Of a stretch of 64,000 nucleotides of DNA, positions 62,097 to 64,000 are shown piece by piece. The DNA comes from JAFEDN01 sp963697455 (GTDB lineage Bacteria > Pseudomonadota > Gammaproteobacteria > Coxiellales > Coxiellaceae), in the NCBI GenBank assembly GCA_963697455.1, contig CAVOOI010000034.1, positions 124,001-188,000 of the forward strand, in the 5' to 3' direction. A program made the position numbers and the translations under genes. The notes under the pieces were generated by a model. It ran no database searches. It was not told the DNA's origin and worked only from the letters and a program-made list of their open reading frames with translations. Positions within the stretch are counted from its first letter, which is position 1; each line of letters begins with the position of its first letter.

Positions 62097-62603
62097 ATGA
62101 AATATTTACAAAGCAATTTACTTAAAAGTGAAAAGATTATTTATGCTACCCGAATCCACTGGATTATATTTACAATGCCCATTGTTTTGTTAGTGGCGAC
62201 AGTAGTATTAGCTGGAGTGGGGCCAGTTTTATTTCCGGGGTTTGTACCATTTTTAAATATTCGTTTGGTTGCGTTGGTGGTTTTAGTGCTGTTATTTTCA
62301 GCCATTTTCTCTGGAATTGGCGCATTTATTCGCTACGCGACTTCTGAATACGGTATTACTAACAAACGGATTGTAATGAAAACCGGTTGGATTCGCCGCA
62401 ATTCTTTAGAATTATTTATTGATAAAATGGAAGCGATTTATGTGGATCAAAGTGTTTTGGGTCGGATTCTGGATTATGGCATTTTACGCATAGTAGGAAC
62501 CGGCGGTACTCAAGATCCTTTTTTTTATGTCCCTCGCCCTCTGGTCTTTAGAAAGATCGCTCAAGAACAAATAGATCTTAACGAACATTCCGGAAAATCT
62601 TAA
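62097..62603 (+). CDS. PH-domain (bPH2-type) membrane protein
   Basis: 168 residues from the ATG at 62097. Two adjacent helices (FTMPIVLLVATVVLAGVGPV, and IRLVALVVLVLLFSAIFSGI) then the bacterial PH domain (YATSEYGITNKRIVMKTGWI, FIDKMEAIYVDQSVLGRILD, YGILRIVGTGGT). Family role unknown. It follows parC in the same direction. Confidence 0.88.
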   Translation: MKYLQSNLLKSEKIIYATRIHWIIFTMPIVLLVATVVLAGVGPVLFPGFVPFLNIRLVALVVLVLLFSAIFSGIGAFIRYATSEYGITNKRIVMKTGWIRRNSLELFIDKMEAIYVDQSVLGRILDYGILRIVGTGGTQDPFFYVPRPLVFRKIAQEQIDLNEHSGKS

Positions 62604-62677
62604 CCTATTCACGGATTATGGAATAAATTGATTAAATTGGAAGGTAATTACTTGCTCCCAACTTGACAAACGCAGAG

Positions 62678-62789
62678 CGGTCAATTTTGGCTGATATTCA
62701 ACGAAAAATTGCTTGAGCAAGCGGAGCATACTCAGGTATGTGAGCATTGCGAAAGCAATTTTTCGTTGAATAGCAGGCAAAAGTGGCCG
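62678..62789. repeat. 112-bp inverted repeat with 37-bp arms
   Basis: The inner 18 bp of each arm (TTCAACGAAAAATTGCTT at 62697-62714 and its complement at 62753-62770) match exactly; the outer 19 bp match with about four changes. The loop contains GCATACTCAGGTATG, a small secondary hairpin. It fills the 210-bp gap between convergent genes and may act as a two-way terminator; related elements with CATAC-AGGTATG loops occur in other gammaproteobacteria. Confidence 0.75.
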
Positions 62790-62813
62790 TTCCCATCTAC
62801 AGGGTGCGAGTAG

Positions 62814-63800
62814 TTACATTGGAAGTTTAGATTTTTCTCCGGCCAATTCGCAGACCAGTTTCGGAACTAAATAACCGGGTAAACAAGCCGCCATCTGTTT
62901 AATCAAGCGCCGGCCTTTCGCCGCACTGACGGCGAAATGCGCAGTACCTTCAACCGGGTCAAGCAAATGCAAATAATAGGGTAATACGCCTGCGCTAAAT
63001 AATTGTTCGGAGAGTTCAATCAGAGTTTCAGCGTGATCATTAATGCCGCGCAGTAACACAAATTGATTCAATAAGATGATACCTGCTTGCCGGAGCAGAG
63101 CGAGACCGTTTCGTACTTTTTGATCTATTTCGCGGGAATGATTGCAATGAATAACCACCACAATTTTAAAGCGCGACGCAGTGAGTGCGCTTATTAAGGA
63201 TTCCGTAATTCGTTCTGGTAAGACTATTGGTAATCGCGTATGAATTCGCAGAGTTTTTAAATGTTGAATAACCGCTAAACGCTCAATGAGATTAGTAAGG
63301 GCCGCATCTTTTAGAATGAGCGGATCACCACCGCTGAGAATGACTTCGGAAATGGAAGGGTCATTGGCGATGTAATCAAGAGCTGGTTGCCAGCCAGACG
63401 TGCCGGGCGTATTGTCAGCGTAAGGAAAATGACGGCGAAAACAATAACGGCAATGTATCGCACAACCGCTGGCGGCAATCAGCAATACTCGCCCATAATA
63501 TTTATGCAGCAACCCGGGAATCGGATTAGCTTGCTGTTCTTGGAGTGGGTCTTGGCAAAAGTGCGCCACCGTCTCAAGTTCTTTGTTTAAAGGTAATACC
63601 TGCAATAATAGGGGATCGCGCAAATTACCTTTTTCCATGCGTGCTACAAAGCTCCGCGGAACGCGCAGCGAAAATTGCGGATCTGCTACCAACAGACGCT
63701 GGAATTTTTGACTATTTAAGGCCAGTATATCGCAGAGTTCTTGTGGATTGGTAATAGCGTTAGCTAAAGCCAGCTGCCAGTCTTGATGGGCGGTTTGCAT
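62814..63800 (-). CDS. epmB: EF-P beta-lysylation protein EpmB (lysine 2,3-aminomutase type)
   Basis: 328 residues from the ATG at 63800; an in-frame TTG at 63821 is a weaker start. Radical-SAM motif Cys-x3-Cys-x2-Cys in GCAIHCRYCFRRHFPY, later EVILSGGDPLI and IHTRLPIVLPERIT, and the PLP region near the end (VPKLVCELAGEKSKL). Makes (R)-beta-lysine for modification of elongation factor P. efp, often divergent from epmB, is not visible in the remaining bases. Confidence 0.93.
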   Translation of the reverse strand: MQTAHQDWQLALANAITNPQELCDILALNSQKFQRLLVADPQFSLRVPRSFVARMEKGNLRDPLLLQVLPLNKELETVAHFCQDPLQEQQANPIPGLLHKYYGRVLLIAASGCAIHCRYCFRRHFPYADNTPGTSGWQPALDYIANDPSISEVILSGGDPLILKDAALTNLIERLAVIQHLKTLRIHTRLPIVLPERITESLISALTASRFKIVVVIHCNHSREIDQKVRNGLALLRQAGIILLNQFVLLRGINDHAETLIELSEQLFSAGVLPYYLHLLDPVEGTAHFAVSAAKGRRLIKQMAACLPGYLVPKLVCELAGEKSKLPM

Positions 63801-63821
63801 CACCTTATCATCGCACAACAA

Positions 63822-64000
63822 ATGATCATTTGCAATGTCGATTTGGTTAACAGAACCACAACACTAATGCGTTCGGAGCAGGTAGGGGAACCACCAATCC
63901 GATACGCATTAGCGCATGGACTGGAAGGTCTGCACGAAAACGCGCTCCCATTTTATTATCTGATGACCTGAAAATTAAGGCTGCCCTTTCCACCACTCGC
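63822..64000. other. Window end, no supported gene
   Basis: GC-richer than the rest. CTAATGCG (63865) and CGCATTAG (63906) form a spaced inverted pair. Short frames exist on both strands, one on the plus strand ending at 63971, but none has a convincing start or family match. Confidence 0.4.

Noticed and set aside
63783..63971. 62-codon plus-strand frame at the window end
   Set aside because: Starts inside epmB on the opposite strand and has no ribosome site; the protein-like stretch is too short to judge.
1..64000. CRISPR array
   Set aside because: No set of regularly spaced identical repeats was found; all repeats are few, palindromic and dispersed.
1..64000. tRNA, rRNA or complete insertion sequence
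   Set aside because: No cloverleaf-like stretch, ribosomal RNA segment or intact transposase with terminal repeats was recognised; the Rpn gene lacks flanking inverted repeats.

Overview
The window reads as a piece of a gammaproteobacterial chromosome of moderate-to-low GC, most likely from the order Legionellales (Coxiellaceae / Berkiella / Aquicella-like). That placement is inference from gene content: ordinary gammaproteobacterial housekeeping genes (hslVU, ubiE-ubiJ, parC, coq7, epmB, gshA-gshB-rsmJ, djlA, tsaC, erpA, hemL, hemJ, rpe, pabA/trpG) sit between blocks of eukaryote-like, effector-type proteins (ankyrin, OTU, F-box, CaaX box, SUEL-type lectin), toxin-antitoxin modules, palindromic repeats and decaying genes. 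This mixture is typical of host-associated Legionellales. No secretion-system structural operon is present; only a broken VirB1-like transglycosylase is seen.

Layout. 1-4.5 kb: decayed genes (TolC-type porin, DUF4143 ATPase, MFS transporter) around an intact LuxR-type regulator. 4.7-9.7 kb: a secreted SUEL-type lectin, hemL, a rubredoxin, hemJ, an F-box-like protein and an intact DUF4143 ATPase. 9.9-11.9 kb: a papain-like candidate hydrolase, palindromes, ATPase debris and a DUF2335 gene pair. 12.1-24.4 kb: housekeeping core (erpA; rsmJ/gshB/gshA; djlA-tsaC; argS with an in-frame amber codon; DUF945; SPOR; hslVU; ubiE-ubiJ). 24.5-28.5 kb: a serine hydrolase, then a toxin-antitoxin and repeat island (HicB remnant, intact HicAB, HigBA-like pair with frameshifted toxin). 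28.5-32.8 kb: giant ankyrin proteins, probably one gene split by an indel. 33-40 kb: three copies or fragments of an Rpn-type PD-(D/E)XK nuclease gene, Maf, a hydrolase, a cupin, AraC and broken genes. 40.3-48.1 kb: effector-like core with an ankyrin/ADP-ribosyltransferase-like/OTU protein, a CaaX-box protein with a possible CE-clan cysteine-protease core, a GST, and a deleted second copy of the same locus that leaves a mini CaaX protein. 48.1-64 kb: rpe-pabA, copper resistance (csoR-copZ-copA), a TrpX-type ABC transporter, an ImmA-type peptidase, a large membrane protein, coq7, parC, a PH-domain protein and epmB.

Themes. (i) At least three proteins (F-box, OTU, putative CE-clan fold with CaaX) point to manipulation of host ubiquitin and membranes. 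(ii) Many coding breaks are one-base changes in short A runs, plus two in-frame stops, one of them in the essential argS gene. Either this is a genome undergoing reductive decay or the assembly carries residual homopolymer errors; sequence alone cannot decide. (iii) Several families of short palindromic repeats cluster with toxin-antitoxin modules and gene debris.
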